A stretch of DNA of 64,000 nt from Paludibacteraceae bacterium (GCA_017471175.1 JAFUVS010000011.1:1-64000); one strand, 5' to 3'; counted from the stretch's first letter, positions 41,681-52,192 are shown. The notes: generated from the sequence alone by a model not told the origin. Translations and numbers: made by a program.

Positions 41681-41708
41681 GGGAGATAATCGAATTATCT
41701 CCCTTTTG
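41681..41708. terminator. Hairpin between tRNA-Arg and ntpK
   Basis: GGGAGATAAT-CGA-ATTATCTCCC (41681-41703), a perfect 10-bp stem followed by TTTTGTTTT on the plus strand. It may end the ATPase transcript or separate it from the tRNA, although the T run is on the plus side. Confidence 0.6.
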
Positions 41709-41719
41709 TTTTGCTGTGA

Positions 41720-42148
<429 letters not shown>

Positions 42149-42219
42149 TTATTTAAGTGTTTTTGTTCTTCTAAATTTTCGATACTCGATTTATCTTTTA
42201 ATCATAAATCGTCCTATCA

Positions 42220-44028
42220 TCATTTCGCCACAACGTTATTGGCAAACGGTTGATACATAGTACCCTTACCTTCGTAGCCGGAGTTCTTGAAGTACTCCAC
42301 AAAGGTCAGACGCAAGGGGTGTACAAACGCTCCGAGAGCCGACATAGCGAGGTTCAGCAAGTGTCCGATAATCAAGATGATGACGAACGGGATCCATTGC
42401 CACGTAGCACCTTCTACACTTCCGCCCATAACCATCAGACCGAGGTTGTTGAATGCGCCGCCTAACATACCGCCTGCCAAACCAAGGGCATACAGACGGA
42501 TGTACGACAGGGTATCACCCAACACACCGGTAGCCATATTGTATGTATCCCACAGACCGGCACCGATGTTAATAAGCGGATTGCGCCCGGGTGTATTGAA
42601 CACGTAGATACCGAGAGCCGAAATCACCGCAATAGTGATGAGTACGACCTTTGTTGTCTGTTGCGATGCACCGGCTATCATACAAATGATGAATGCGATC
42701 AGGCAGCCTACAATGAGCAACGTCCATCCCCACGTACCGAGTTGCGTGCGGAATCCGAATCGCTTGGTGTAGCAGATGCTCTTAACCACCATTGCCAAAC
42801 AGATATGGAACACACCGATGAGCAGTGCCAAGACCATCATAGCATCGTATCCGCCTTCCAGTCCTTGGGCTGCATAAGCGGCTTTGGATACGTAGCGCAC
42901 GCCGCCTTCCGTTACCACCTTGCCGTTGAGGAAGAGGTAATCAATTGACGGGAATAGTGCCGACAAATCCATACCGAATGCCGTTCCGCTGAAGAAGCCG
43001 ACTACGAGTGTACCTACGCCGAGCGTGGTGATAATTGGACCGAGGCCTTCAAACATCTCGATATTCACTTTCTTCTTCATTACCATCCATCCGAAGAGCA
43101 TCAGCAGAATGCCGTATCCGGCATCGCCCATACATAATGAGAAGAAGAGCAGGTAGAAAGGCGCAAGAATAGGTGTGGGGTCGAACTCGCCATACGTGGG
43201 CCAACCGTACATACCCGTGAACACTTCAAAGAGTTTGGCAAAGCGGTTATTGCGCAACTCAATCGGCGTTTTGTCTTCTTCCGTCGGTGTCTCTGCTTCG
43301 TAATACACATCGGCTTTAGCCAAAACTTGGTTCAGCCCTTCCGTCTTGTCTTCCGGGCAGAAGCCTTCCAGCAAGCGCAATGAACCTTCAGCGGCTGTAT
43401 CGCCTGACAGTTCCACTTTTTGCCAGTCAATACGTTGCTCGACTTCGGCGAGTTGCTGCTTGGTCTCTTCAAGATGGGCTTTTTGCCAACCTTCAATGCG
43501 TGCATCGGCGGCGGCAAGAAGTCCGTTCAGAGCGTCCAGGTCAGCGCGCAGTTCATTGACTGAGTGTTCGTTGAGTGTTACCTCATTGAGCGTTTCGTCC
43601 ATCGGCTCATTGCCTACAATGACTCCATATACGGTGTCGCCAATAACCTGCACCGCTATTCCTTGCTCTTTATAGTCTTTCTTTGAGCAAGTGAAGAAGC
43701 GAATGGGATAGCCTGCTTCGCGCAACTGTTCTATGCGGTGGCTGTCGAACTCGCCCCAAGGCTCCATACGTGCGATCTCCTTGTGGGTGGCTTCAATCTT
43801 GCTTTGGACGTTGGCTTTGTCTTGCAGCAGTTGGTCCGGCGCACCTTGTGCCAAGAGTTTGCGGAGGTCTTCCGCCTCATTGAGCGACTCTTGCAGAGCC
43901 GGATTATCGGCTAATCCTTCTGCTTTGAGCGTTACGTGTACCACTCCCGCTTCGCGCAACTGACCTAAAAACGCTTCATACCGCGATGCGAGAATAAGGA
44001 ACGTATATTTCTTCATCGGAACTATCAT
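42220..44028 (-). CDS. ntpI: V-type ATPase I subunit (stator)
   Basis: A 602-residue protein. The N-terminal about 300 residues are soluble and rich in coiled coil (peripheral stalk side). About residues 300-600 form seven to eight membrane helices with GDAGYGILLM, the GIWDTYNMATGVLGDTLSYIRL-type segment (core LGDTLSYIRLYALGLAGG, which holds the arginine needed for ion transfer) and HPLRLTFVEYFKN. It passes ions to the K ring. The start overlaps the ntpD stop by 4 bases. Confidence 0.95.
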   Translation of the reverse strand: MIVPMKKYTFLILASRYEAFLGQLREAGVVHVTLKAEGLADNPALQESLNEAEDLRKLLAQGAPDQLLQDKANVQSKIEATHKEIARMEPWGEFDSHRIEQLREAGYPIRFFTCSKKDYKEQGIAVQVIGDTVYGVIVGNEPMDETLNEVTLNEHSVNELRADLDALNGLLAAADARIEGWQKAHLEETKQQLAEVEQRIDWQKVELSGDTAAEGSLRLLEGFCPEDKTEGLNQVLAKADVYYEAETPTEEDKTPIELRNNRFAKLFEVFTGMYGWPTYGEFDPTPILAPFYLLFFSLCMGDAGYGILLMLFGWMVMKKKVNIEMFEGLGPIITTLGVGTLVVGFFSGTAFGMDLSALFPSIDYLFLNGKVVTEGGVRYVSKAAYAAQGLEGGYDAMMVLALLIGVFHICLAMVVKSICYTKRFGFRTQLGTWGWTLLIVGCLIAFIICMIAGASQQTTKVVLITIAVISALGIYVFNTPGRNPLINIGAGLWDTYNMATGVLGDTLSYIRLYALGLAGGMLGGAFNNLGLMVMGGSVEGATWQWIPFVIILIIGHLLNLAMSALGAFVHPLRLTFVEYFKNSGYEGKGTMYQPFANNVVAK

Positions 44029-44654
44029 ACGGCTGCCTCCTTTCTTCTTTCTTCTTCGAGCATCGCCTCGCGTTCGCGTTTGCCTTTCACAATCTTCTGG
44101 CTTGACTTGCTCAAGTTCTCCTCGTCTTCCATAAACCGTTTGATTTTGCGGATGGCATCTTGATACCCGGGGATTTGCACTTTTTCAAAAAGGTTCACCT
44201 TCTGTGTCGTTTTCTTTCGCGCATATTCGAGCAAGTCCACCTTGCGGCGCACAAACTCCTGGCGAATGCCCACATCAGCAATGGCTTTGACTTGCTCAAA
44301 ACCATCGGCAAACCACTTCGGAGTAGAGAACAGACTGAACTGCTTGGTCGAATAGATGACTTCGTCCAATACGGGAACGCGCACGCCTGCTATCTTCTTG
44401 ACCGACATACGTACATCGTCCACGTGAATGAGCGACGTGTCAAATTCGCCCCATAGAGCCAGCATCTGGTCGTAGTCCTTGATACGGCGGTTCACCTCTT
44501 CGTCCAAGGCTTTGATTTCGTCCTTGGCGCGCTTCACCTCCATACGCAGGGCAGACTCTTTGCTCTGCAACGTAGGCAAGGTGCGTTGCCGCATCTTCAG
44601 GTTCTTCTCCAAACTCTGAAGGCTGGTTTTATTAAATTGATATTGTATAGCCAT
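44025..44654 (-). CDS. ntpD: V-type ATPase D subunit (central stalk)
   Basis: A 209-residue, almost wholly coiled-coil protein with the conserved start FNKTSLQSLEKNLKMR and the C-terminal helix with RRVNLFEKV-like KVNLFEKVQIP. It forms the rotating shaft between the A3B3 head and the K ring. A 31-base gap follows ntpB. Confidence 0.93.
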   Translation of the reverse strand: MAIQYQFNKTSLQSLEKNLKMRQRTLPTLQSKESALRMEVKRAKDEIKALDEEVNRRIKDYDQMLALWGEFDTSLIHVDDVRMSVKKIAGVRVPVLDEVIYSTKQFSLFSTPKWFADGFEQVKAIADVGIRQEFVRRKVDLLEYARKKTTQKVNLFEKVQIPGYQDAIRKIKRFMEDEENLSKSSQKIVKGKREREAMLEEERRKEAAV

Positions 44655-44685
44655 AGTATATAGGTCGTTCTATATTTACAGCGAT

Positions 44686-46011
44686 TTACTTTTTCCAGTA
44701 CTTATCCACGAGGGCTTGCTTGATGTTCACCTCTTCTGCTTTGAAGTGTTTGGCGAAAAGTTCCCAAGCGATGTCCAACATCTCGGTGGTGTTGATGTTC
44801 ACATCGATGGCGAGAATCTTGTCCGAATAGTCCTTGGCGAAATCAAGACAGCGTTTGTCGTAGTCCGTGAGGTCGAAACCGTTTTCCAATTTGGTCTTGG
44901 CGTTGGCGGCATCGGCGTAGAGGCGAACGGCTGCGTTCATCACCTGCGGATGGTCTTCGCGCGTCTGTTTGCCGGCTACTAATTGTTTGAGTCGGCTCAG
45001 CGAACGGAACGGATCGACGATGACCTTACCGATGTCAGAGTCACGACGCAGGTACAACTGACCTTCGGTGATGTAACCCGTGTTATCAGGGATGGCGTGC
45101 GTGATGTCGCCGCCTGAAAGGGTCGTTACGGCAATAATGGTGATACTGCCGCCGCCTGCTTCCTCGGGGAACTGTACGGCTTTCTCGTAGATCTTTGCCA
45201 AGTCGCTGTACAGCGAGCCGGGCATAGAGTCTTTGGAAGGAATCTGGTCCATACGGTTGCTAACAATAGCGAGCGCATCGGCGTAGAGGGTCATATCGGT
45301 CAGAAGTACCAGCACTTTCTGCTGTTTCTTAACGGCGAAGTACTCGGCGGCAGCCAATGCCATATCGGGCACCAACAGACGTTCTACGGCAGGGTTCTCG
45401 GTCGTATTGACAAAGCTGACGATACGGTCTAATACACCTGCGTTGGAGAAGACGTTGCGGAAATAGAGGTAGTCATCGTTGGTCATACCCATTGCGCCAA
45501 GGATAATCTTGTCGGCTTCCGCACGCAGAGCTACGTTTGCCATCACCTGGTTGTAGGGCTGGTCGGGGTCGGCGAAGAAAGGAATCTTCTGACCGCTGAC
45601 GAGCGTGTTGTTCAGGTCAATACCGGCGATACCCGTTGCAATCAGCTGGTAAGGCTGTTTACGGCGAACGGGGTTCACACTCGGACCGCCAATCTCCACT
45701 TCTTCACCTTCCACAGCCGGTCCGCCGTCAATCGGCTCGCCGTATGCGTTGAAGAAACGTCCTGCCAATTGGTCACTGACTTTGAGCGAGGGAGCCTTGC
45801 CGAGGAATACGACTTCGGCGTTGGTGGGGATACCCTCCGTACCTTGGAACACTTGCAGGGTTACGTCATCACCGATAATCTTAACCACCTGCGCTAACTT
45901 GCCGTTTACCGTTGCCAACTCATCGTTACCTACGCCGGTCGCTTTCAGCGAGCAGGTCGCCTTCGTGATAGCGGTTATCTGCGTGTATATCTTTTGAAAT
46001 GCTTTTGCCAT
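44686..46011 (-). CDS. ntpB: V-type ATPase B subunit
   Basis: A 441-residue, regulatory nucleotide-binding subunit of the A3B3 head. It has the AATPase fold (GIDLNNTLVSGQKIPFF, VLLTDMTLYADAL, PGSLYSDLAKIYEKA, YITEGQLYL) but no Walker A lysine loop of the A subunit, as expected for B. It is 23 bases downstream of ntpA. Confidence 0.96.
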   Translation of the reverse strand: MAKAFQKIYTQITAITKATCSLKATGVGNDELATVNGKLAQVVKIIGDDVTLQVFQGTEGIPTNAEVVFLGKAPSLKVSDQLAGRFFNAYGEPIDGGPAVEGEEVEIGGPSVNPVRRKQPYQLIATGIAGIDLNNTLVSGQKIPFFADPDQPYNQVMANVALRAEADKIILGAMGMTNDDYLYFRNVFSNAGVLDRIVSFVNTTENPAVERLLVPDMALAAAEYFAVKKQQKVLVLLTDMTLYADALAIVSNRMDQIPSKDSMPGSLYSDLAKIYEKAVQFPEEAGGGSITIIAVTTLSGGDITHAIPDNTGYITEGQLYLRRDSDIGKVIVDPFRSLSRLKQLVAGKQTREDHPQVMNAAVRLYADAANAKTKLENGFDLTDYDKRCLDFAKDYSDKILAIDVNINTTEMLDIAWELFAKHFKAEEVNIKQALVDKYWKK

Positions 46012-46034
46012 AATACGTTAATGCGTTAATAAGT

Positions 46035-47792
46035 TTATGCGTTGATTTGTTTCTCTGCCAACAGGTCATTGAGTTTCTTCTGATAGTCCTCAAACTGCTG
46101 ACTATGGAACTCGGAGTAGTTCATCTGTTTGCACAGGTTGATGACGCGCTTGAAGTAGTCGATTACGTCAAGGAAACTGTCAAAGTCGTAATCGTGGCGG
46201 CAGATGTTCATTACCAGACGAAGCATATACTGCTGACGCTCCAACGGGCAAACGGCATCAATGGCATCGAATGCGTCTTGCTGCAAGATAACGAAGTCAA
46301 TAACCTCTGATTTCCAGAACTCTTCGTGGTAATTAACGGGAACGCCGTCATCACCCAAGATGTTGATTTGCTCTTGGATTTCCTTACCGCGTTGCAGGTA
46401 GGTCTTCATATCGTTGACCATCGGAATCCATTCGTCGTCTATCAGTTTGGATATATACTCTTGGAACTCGGGATAGTCAAGATACTTGGAATAGGAGTCA
46501 ATGGGGTTAACGGCGGGGTAACGTTTCTTATCGGCGCGGTTCTGCTCCAAAGCGTAGAAGCAGCGTGCCACTTTCTTTGTACCCTCTGTTACGGGCTCTT
46601 TGAGGTTACCACCGGCAGGCGAAACGGTGCCAAGGAAAGTAACGGAGCCGGTCTTGCCGTTGTTCAGATAGACGTATCCGGCACGTGCGTAGAAAGCACC
46701 GATGATAGCCGACAAGTCCATCGGGAAGGCATCCTGACCGGGCAACTCTTCCATACGGTTGGACATCTCACGCAGAGCCTGCGCCCAACGGGAAGTGGAG
46801 TCTGCCATCAGCATCACGCGCAAACCCATCGAGCGGTAGTACTCGGCAATGGTCATAGACGTATATACAGAAGCCTCACGGGAGGCAACAGGCATATTCG
46901 ATGTGTTGGCAATGATGATAGTACGTTCCATCAGTTTTCTGCCCGTATGCGGGTCCACTAATTCAGGGAACTCGGTAAAGGTCTCCACGACCTCATTGGC
47001 ACGTTCACCGCAGGCTGCGATAATAACGATGTCGGCTTCGGCTTGCTTCGAGATAGCGTGTTGCAGCACGGTCTTACCCGTACCGAACGGACCGGGGATA
47101 AAGCCCGTACCGCCCTCGCAGATGGGGTTGGCAGTGTCAATGGTGCGCACACCTGTTTCCAACAGACGGAAGGGACGCGGTTTCTCGCGGTAAGCGGTGA
47201 TAGCTTTCTTGACGGGCCATTTCTGAATCATCGTTACCTTGTGGTCGTTGCCCTCGCTGTCGGTCAGAACGGCCATCTCGTCTTCGATGCGGTACTCGCC
47301 TGCAGCTGCAATGCTCTTTACTGTGTATGTACCCTCAAAGGTGAAAGGAACCATAATCTTGTGCGGTTGGTGGTTCTCGTCCACTTCGCCGAGCCACGAT
47401 GCGGCTTCCACCTTGTCGCCTACCTTGGCGAGAGGAGTGAATTTCCACTTTTTCTCCTTATCCAGCGGGAAGTTGTACTCACCGCGTTGGAGGAACACGC
47501 CGGTCAATTTGTCAAGGTCGTTCTGCAGACCGTCGTAGTTACGGCTGAGCAAGCCCGGACCGAGAGTTACCTCTAACATGTGTCCGGTGAATTCCACGTC
47601 GTTGCCTACTTTCAGACCGCGAGTCGATTCAAACACCTGCACATAGGCGTTTTGTCCGGCAAACTTAATCACCTCTGCCATCAGGCGGGTCTCACCCAAC
47701 CGGATGTAGCAGATCTCGTTTTGCGAAACAGGTCCATCCACCTCCACCGTAACGAGGTTGGCGATGATACCTTTTACTTTTCCTGTTGTCAT
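46035..47792 (-). CDS. ntpA: V-type ATPase A subunit (catalytic)
   Basis: A 585-residue catalytic subunit. Walker A GPFGTGKT with K240 follows the A-type insertion; further motifs are GERANEV, VMLMADSTSRWAQALREMS and PSGD-like AFPMDLSAIIGAFYARAG. It hydrolyses ATP to drive ion pumping, or makes ATP in reverse. There is no intein. Confidence 0.97.
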   Translation of the reverse strand: MTTGKVKGIIANLVTVEVDGPVSQNEICYIRLGETRLMAEVIKFAGQNAYVQVFESTRGLKVGNDVEFTGHMLEVTLGPGLLSRNYDGLQNDLDKLTGVFLQRGEYNFPLDKEKKWKFTPLAKVGDKVEAASWLGEVDENHQPHKIMVPFTFEGTYTVKSIAAAGEYRIEDEMAVLTDSEGNDHKVTMIQKWPVKKAITAYREKPRPFRLLETGVRTIDTANPICEGGTGFIPGPFGTGKTVLQHAISKQAEADIVIIAACGERANEVVETFTEFPELVDPHTGRKLMERTIIIANTSNMPVASREASVYTSMTIAEYYRSMGLRVMLMADSTSRWAQALREMSNRMEELPGQDAFPMDLSAIIGAFYARAGYVYLNNGKTGSVTFLGTVSPAGGNLKEPVTEGTKKVARCFYALEQNRADKKRYPAVNPIDSYSKYLDYPEFQEYISKLIDDEWIPMVNDMKTYLQRGKEIQEQINILGDDGVPVNYHEEFWKSEVIDFVILQQDAFDAIDAVCPLERQQYMLRLVMNICRHDYDFDSFLDVIDYFKRVINLCKQMNYSEFHSQQFEDYQKKLNDLLAEKQINA

Positions 47793-47826
47793 TGTATATC
47801 TGTATTTAATATTTTCAATTTGATTA

Positions 47827-48552
47827 CTACAGTTGAATGCCTTTTTTCATATCGGCTACCATATCGCGGAAGACCTGTTCGCCCTGCTCAACGGTCAGGC
47901 GCGACCAGCGATCCAGCATCGTTGCCTCAAGGTAGTAAGCCAATACCAATTCGATAGAGAAAACGAAGAAACGCGTCTTATCTTCCAGCCAAGCGAAACG
48001 CAGGGCATCCATCTTCTTCTCGCGCTCCATCAGGTTGTCAATGGCAGCAAGGTCGAGGATGTCTTGCAGATTGTCCATAACGCCCCCTAAACCGAAATCT
48101 TTCTGTTGGGTATTCTTGCGCAGGATGTTCGACACTTCGTTGTGTCCCACAATGGCTTTGTGTACATCAAATCCGTGTTTGCGGCAGATGGACGCTACAA
48201 GGACATTGTTCATATCCTGATTGAAGGCATACCACGCGCGTACGAAACGATTCTTGGCGTGTTGCCCCAAGTCGTAGAGGATGGCGGCGCGCAGGTCGGC
48301 TTCTGTCAGCACGGACGCGGCATCGTCCCACCACGAGGGTTTGTCCATATCGTTCGTGTCGGGGTTTTGGTAACGCTGATACAACTCGCTGATGTTTTCC
48401 GAATCGGGAGTCATACGCAGTTGGTCAAGCAGCGGCTTGTCGCTCTCGCGTAGCGACTCGTCCAATAAGGTCAGCAAGTCGTCCGCGGGAATGGGGGAGG
48501 GTGTACCCGCTTTGAGGTCGGGTAAACCCGCGAGTAAACATTCGTAACCCAT
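47827..48552 (-). CDS. DUF2764 V-ATPase-operon protein
   Basis: A 241-residue, soluble, helix-rich protein (WWDDAASVLTEADLRAAILYDLG, NRFVRAWYAFNQDMNNVL). The family occurs between ntpE and ntpA in V-ATPase operons of Bacteroidota, Chlamydiae and spirochaetes. This operon lacks a recognisable C (d) subunit, so this protein may take that role as the socket between shaft and ring; this is inference from position. It starts 2 bases after the ntpE stop. Confidence 0.85.
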   Translation of the reverse strand: MGYECLLAGLPDLKAGTPSPIPADDLLTLLDESLRESDKPLLDQLRMTPDSENISELYQRYQNPDTNDMDKPSWWDDAASVLTEADLRAAILYDLGQHAKNRFVRAWYAFNQDMNNVLVASICRKHGFDVHKAIVGHNEVSNILRKNTQQKDFGLGGVMDNLQDILDLAAIDNLMEREKKMDALRFAWLEDKTRFFVFSIELVLAYYLEATMLDRWSRLTVEQGEQVFRDMVADMKKGIQL

Positions 48553-48554
48553 AG

Positions 48555-49139
48555 TTAGAAGAGCATCTCAATGAGTTGGGGACGCAAGAATTCTTTGAAG
48601 TAAGCCACTAACTCGTCTTCGCCGAAAGCCAGTTTGTAGCCGCCTTGAGCGGGACGGATTTGGAAGTTGGTCTTAATGCCTTTTACCTCGTTGATTTGTA
48701 CGCCTTTGTCAAGCAGAGCTTTCGCGTGGGCGGCAAAGTAGGCGCGCAGTGTTTCGGCATCTTTGGTCTCGATGACCACATTCCCGTCTTTCGCCATCTG
48801 TTCCGCCATCTTGAGGATGAGTGACTGCATAAACTGCGGGTCGGTGGTAGCGGCTTTGACGCTCTCTTTAGCCACTTGTCCGTTCAGCAGGTCGGTAACG
48901 GCTGTCTTGACGGCATTGACGCTCTGCTCGGCATAGAGGCGCAGTTCGCTGCGTGTGTTCTTGTCCAATTCAGCGGCTTTGGCGGCTGCTTGGGCTGCGA
49001 TGGCTTCTGCCTCTTTTTTCGCGTTCTCAACGATGGCGGCTGCCTCGGCTTTCGCTTTTTCTACAATCTGCTCCGCTTGCGCATTGCCTTTCTCTACGCC
49101 TTCAGCGTAAATCTTCTTGGTAATCTCTTCTAATTTCAT
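48555..49139 (-). CDS. ntpE: V-type ATPase E subunit (peripheral stalk)
   Basis: A 194-residue protein with a long N-terminal Ala/Glu/Lys-rich coiled coil (about 1-90, EQIVEKAKAEAAAIVENAK) and a globular C-terminal domain that binds the head. A separate partner coiled-coil subunit (G/H) is not encoded in the operon. First gene of the operon, with a 130-base leader from the promoter at 49276. Confidence 0.88.
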   Translation of the reverse strand: MKLEEITKKIYAEGVEKGNAQAEQIVEKAKAEAAAIVENAKKEAEAIAAQAAAKAAELDKNTRSELRLYAEQSVNAVKTAVTDLLNGQVAKESVKAATTDPQFMQSLILKMAEQMAKDGNVVIETKDAETLRAYFAAHAKALLDKGVQINEVKGIKTNFQIRPAQGGYKLAFGEDELVAYFKEFLRPQLIEMLF

Positions 49140-49275
49140 ATTGTTGATTATTTTAACTATTCAAGTGGCAATACAAACGCTATTTGTCTAAATTCAAAAC
49201 GTTTTGATATGTAAACACAATGAATTTATGCAAATCAATACAAATAATGCGTCTGTTTATGTGAATTTTGCGCCG

Positions 49276-49306
49276 CAAAGTTACAACTTATATACCGATA
49301 CGCAAA
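49276..49306 (-). promoter_or_regulatory. Promoter of the V-type ATPase operon
   Basis: On the minus strand TTTG (49303-49306), 19 bases, TAACTTTG (49276-49283). It lies between the 3' end of the RNase P RNA and ntpE. Confidence 0.8.
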
Positions 49307-49390
49307 AAGAAAAGTGTGGAAAAAGAGAGAAAAATGTCGAAAAGGAGAGAAAAATTGAGAAAAGTACACCAACGGACAGAAAAAAACGAA

Positions 49391-49755
49391 AACAGCAGGT
49401 CTGTAAGCCGGGTTCTGTACTTTATCGGATCAGATGTGAAATCTGCGTTCCTAAATAAAGCGTCTGTCATTAATCTGGACGGATGCATTACTGCATAGTT
49501 CTTACGCTCTCTACCCTCCCGCTTGGACGAGCAGCCCTCAAATGCGGGTTTACATGAGATTGCAACACGTAGTGTAGCCGTTTCATCATCCTTTCGGATG
49601 CCATTCGTCGCTGTTCCATGGACCAAACATTGCTGCCTGCCGGCCGTTAACCGGTACGTTGCTCTGTGTTGCCCGGACTTTCCTCTTAAACAGAAGTATG
49701 CTTCGACTAAAATGTCAGCACTTATCTGTTACAAGCGACAGACCGACCTGCTGTT
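49391..49755 (-). ncRNA. rnpB: RNase P RNA (class A)
   Basis: About 365 bases on the minus strand. The 5' part has the conserved GAGGAAAGTCCGGGC, the 3' part ACAGAACCCGGCTTAC, and the ends pair to form P1 (AACAGCAGGTC with GACCTGCTGTT). The J11/12-like segment GAGGGTAGAGAGCGTAA... and the GCAATCTC region are in the expected order. It is the catalytic RNA that matures tRNA 5' ends. It begins only 35 bases after the O-antigen ligase stop. I see no own TAnnTTTG promoter, and a T-rich stretch follows its 3' end. Confidence 0.95.
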
Positions 49756-49790
49756 TTCGTTCTTTAGTTATAATTATGATCTTTTATGCT

Positions 49791-51122
49791 TTATGCGTGA
49801 TTGTGTCCTTTTATTTGGGGTGTTTTATCATCATCTTGTACGGTAGATAGCATCGATGCCTCCTGCTCCAACATCATAAGCAGCACTGCCGCAAAACAGA
49901 GTTGGAACACGCCGGACATGCGTGAAAAATAACATTCGGTGAGCATACTCATACCATAGATAAGGTTCAGATACAAACTTGCCCAACGTACTTTCCGACT
50001 ATGACAAAATGGTACGATAAGGGCGATGAGAAACAGAAAAATCATTGCTATCGGTCCGAGTTCCATCCAAGTCTGAAGGTACTGGTTGTGTGTGCCGAAC
50101 GAGCGGTCTATCACTTCGGGTATTCCGTCTTGTTCGTATGCTTTAGCAAGGTATGCATCGGAAGAACCGATACCCATTCCTTTCCAACCATAATCTGATA
50201 CATCGTGCAGAATGATATGCCATATATAGATACGCGGTTCGCGCGAAAAAGGCTGGTCTTTGGAGTCTTCGTAACTAATCCTTTGAAAGGACTGTTTGAA
50301 TTTTTGCGTGATAGTGGATTGCGTCCAGATTAGCGAGCCGAGCAAGGCTGTAAGCAGCAGAATGACGGTGCCTATCTTGCGGGCATATCGGTGGCGGCGA
50401 TACTGCCAAAGCAAGAGCAACAACAGCAACGGCATTAGCAGAAACGTAGTACGAGAGCCGGAAAGAATAATGGTGGCTATCAATATCATATCGCCGATAC
50501 CTAAAGTCAGAAGCACACTCCAACGCGGATAAGTCTTGCAGAAATGATGATAAAGTCCTTTTGTGCAACCTAATGCCATCAGCAAGATGGGACAGTAGTA
50601 GGAATGGTGTTTGATGTTGCTCATCGGCGGGATATTGAACATATTCCAAGTGTCCCACAAGACGTATTGACCGTAGATGACCACCATATCATTGACTTTA
50701 GCCCAATACTGCAACAATAGATAAGATATGACGGATATGAGTGTGGCTGCATAGAGTGCAATCTGTACTTTCTCAATCTTATAATACTTATTCACACCGA
50801 AAAGAGATACTACAGCTACGGCTAATATCGGCAGGTGCTTCGTCCATTCTCGTATGCCGTTTGCCGTATCTTCTACCCACAGCAGCGACGTTGCCTCCCA
50901 CCCTATCAGTATGCATATCAAAAGAATAGGAACTTGCGTCTTGTTCAGTCGGAAGTTTCGCCATTGAAGCCATCTGCCCTCCAAGAGCCACGAAATGCCC
51001 CAAGCCACAATGAGCGGCTGGGTGAAGTGCCACGGGAACGGTAAGGTGCAAACTACCAGCAAGAAAATGAAGAAGTTCAAGTGTTCTGCGATGTCGATAT
51101 ATTTTGTCAAAAAGCAGTTCAT
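49791..51122 (-). CDS. O-antigen ligase/polymerase-like membrane protein
   Basis: A 443-residue protein with about eleven to twelve membrane helices and a large periplasmic loop (about 270-340) containing FGTHNQYLQTWMELG, which matches the conserved H-N-x-Y-L region of the Wzy/WaaL (O-antigen ligase) family. It probably joins or polymerises surface polysaccharide on the lipid A core. It is the last gene of the LPS cluster and overlaps the preceding glycosyltransferase by 4 bases. Confidence 0.88.
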   Translation of the reverse strand: MNCFLTKYIDIAEHLNFFIFLLVVCTLPFPWHFTQPLIVAWGISWLLEGRWLQWRNFRLNKTQVPILLICILIGWEATSLLWVEDTANGIREWTKHLPILAVAVVSLFGVNKYYKIEKVQIALYAATLISVISYLLLQYWAKVNDMVVIYGQYVLWDTWNMFNIPPMSNIKHHSYYCPILLMALGCTKGLYHHFCKTYPRWSVLLTLGIGDMILIATIILSGSRTTFLLMPLLLLLLLWQYRRHRYARKIGTVILLLTALLGSLIWTQSTITQKFKQSFQRISYEDSKDQPFSREPRIYIWHIILHDVSDYGWKGMGIGSSDAYLAKAYEQDGIPEVIDRSFGTHNQYLQTWMELGPIAMIFLFLIALIVPFCHSRKVRWASLYLNLIYGMSMLTECYFSRMSGVFQLCFAAVLLMMLEQEASMLSTVQDDDKTPQIKGHNHA

Positions 51123-52192
51123 AGTCCGTAAATGGTATTCATTTGGGCGATGAATAAGTCGTAGTTGTGCTTGTCTTGGAAGTCTTGTCGCGCTTGTTTT
51201 CCCAATCGCTGGCGTAACGAGGGATCGCTAATCAGCGAACGAAGTGCCGTAGCAAGTGCCTCCATATCCCCCGCCCTGACTAACAGACCGTTGTCTCCGT
51301 TGTTGATAAATTCCGGTTCTGACCCGTTGTCGCTACTGACGGTTGCTAATCCGTATGCCATATTCTCCAACAGGGTAAGTGAACAAGCCTCAGGTACGAT
51401 GGAAGGCAGAACGCCTATGGAGTAGGAAGAGAGTAGTGACCTAATATCATTTCGGAAACCTAATAAATGGATCCTATCACGTATCGGACTGTTTTCCAAT
51501 GCCTTTTCCCAGCGCGTCCGGTATTCGGGTGCCACTGTTCCGGCTATGTCCAACTGCCACGGCAAGTCCTGTACCTGTTCTAAAGCCTTGACTAATTCGC
51601 AGACACCTTTCTCCGCACATATTCTGCCGTGGTAAATAAGTCTCGCCGTAGAATAATCAGGCGTATTCTGCTTGTCTTGCGAAAGATTTACACTATTATG
51701 AATCACTGTGATGCGCGGGAATACAGTTTCCAAATCAGTCGGAATATAAGTCTCGCGAACTAATCGGCTTACGCAGATGAGCGTGTCTATTTGCCGATAT
51801 GCCCATCGCCACAACAGATTGTCGGTAGCCCGTCTGACTAAATGCTGCCCTGCTACCAGTTGAATCGAACGACGGCAAATCCGCTTTGCCATAGCTGCTT
51901 GAAAATAGGAGAAGCGGCTGTTGATATGCAGTATATCCACCTCGTATTTTTGCAGCAGTCTTGCTAATTGCCACGCTGCAAAAGGGCTGAAACGGAATAA
52001 TTTACGCGCATAGGGAAACGTAGGACACATGCCGATTTGAGCAAAGCGGTCCACCATGGTTTGTCGGCTTCCCTGCGGGAAGAAAAAAATAGTCTTCACC
52101 TTGCCTTGACGAGTGATTGCAGAGGCGAGGTCAAATATATTTTGTTCTCCCCCACCCCAAGTAGGCGAAGCGATATAGAACGCTATGGTCAT
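51119..52192 (-). CDS. Glycosyltransferase family 4
   Basis: A 357-residue GT-B enzyme: N-terminal PTWGGGEQNIFDLA (acceptor side), RLIYHGRICAEKGVCELV at the domain linker, and the C-terminal donor-binding PSIVPEACSLTLLENMAYG with the E-x7-E motif. It adds a sugar to LPS or another glycan from a nucleotide sugar. Start 52192 (MTIAF) is preferred since it makes an ATGA overlap with the upstream glycosyltransferase stop; an earlier start at 52216 would lie inside that gene. Confidence 0.9.
   Translation of the reverse strand: MTIAFYIASPTWGGGEQNIFDLASAITRQGKVKTIFFFPQGSRQTMVDRFAQIGMCPTFPYARKLFRFSPFAAWQLARLLQKYEVDILHINSRFSYFQAAMAKRICRRSIQLVAGQHLVRRATDNLLWRWAYRQIDTLICVSRLVRETYIPTDLETVFPRITVIHNSVNLSQDKQNTPDYSTARLIYHGRICAEKGVCELVKALEQVQDLPWQLDIAGTVAPEYRTRWEKALENSPIRDRIHLLGFRNDIRSLLSSYSIGVLPSIVPEACSLTLLENMAYGLATVSSDNGSEPEFINNGDNGLLVRAGDMEALATALRSLISDPSLRQRLGKQARQDFQDKHNYDLFIAQMNTIYGL

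Noticed and set aside
41681-41708. Attachment site of an element integrated at the tRNA
   Set aside because: The neighbouring sequence is a simple hairpin, and no integrase or repeated tRNA end is found.
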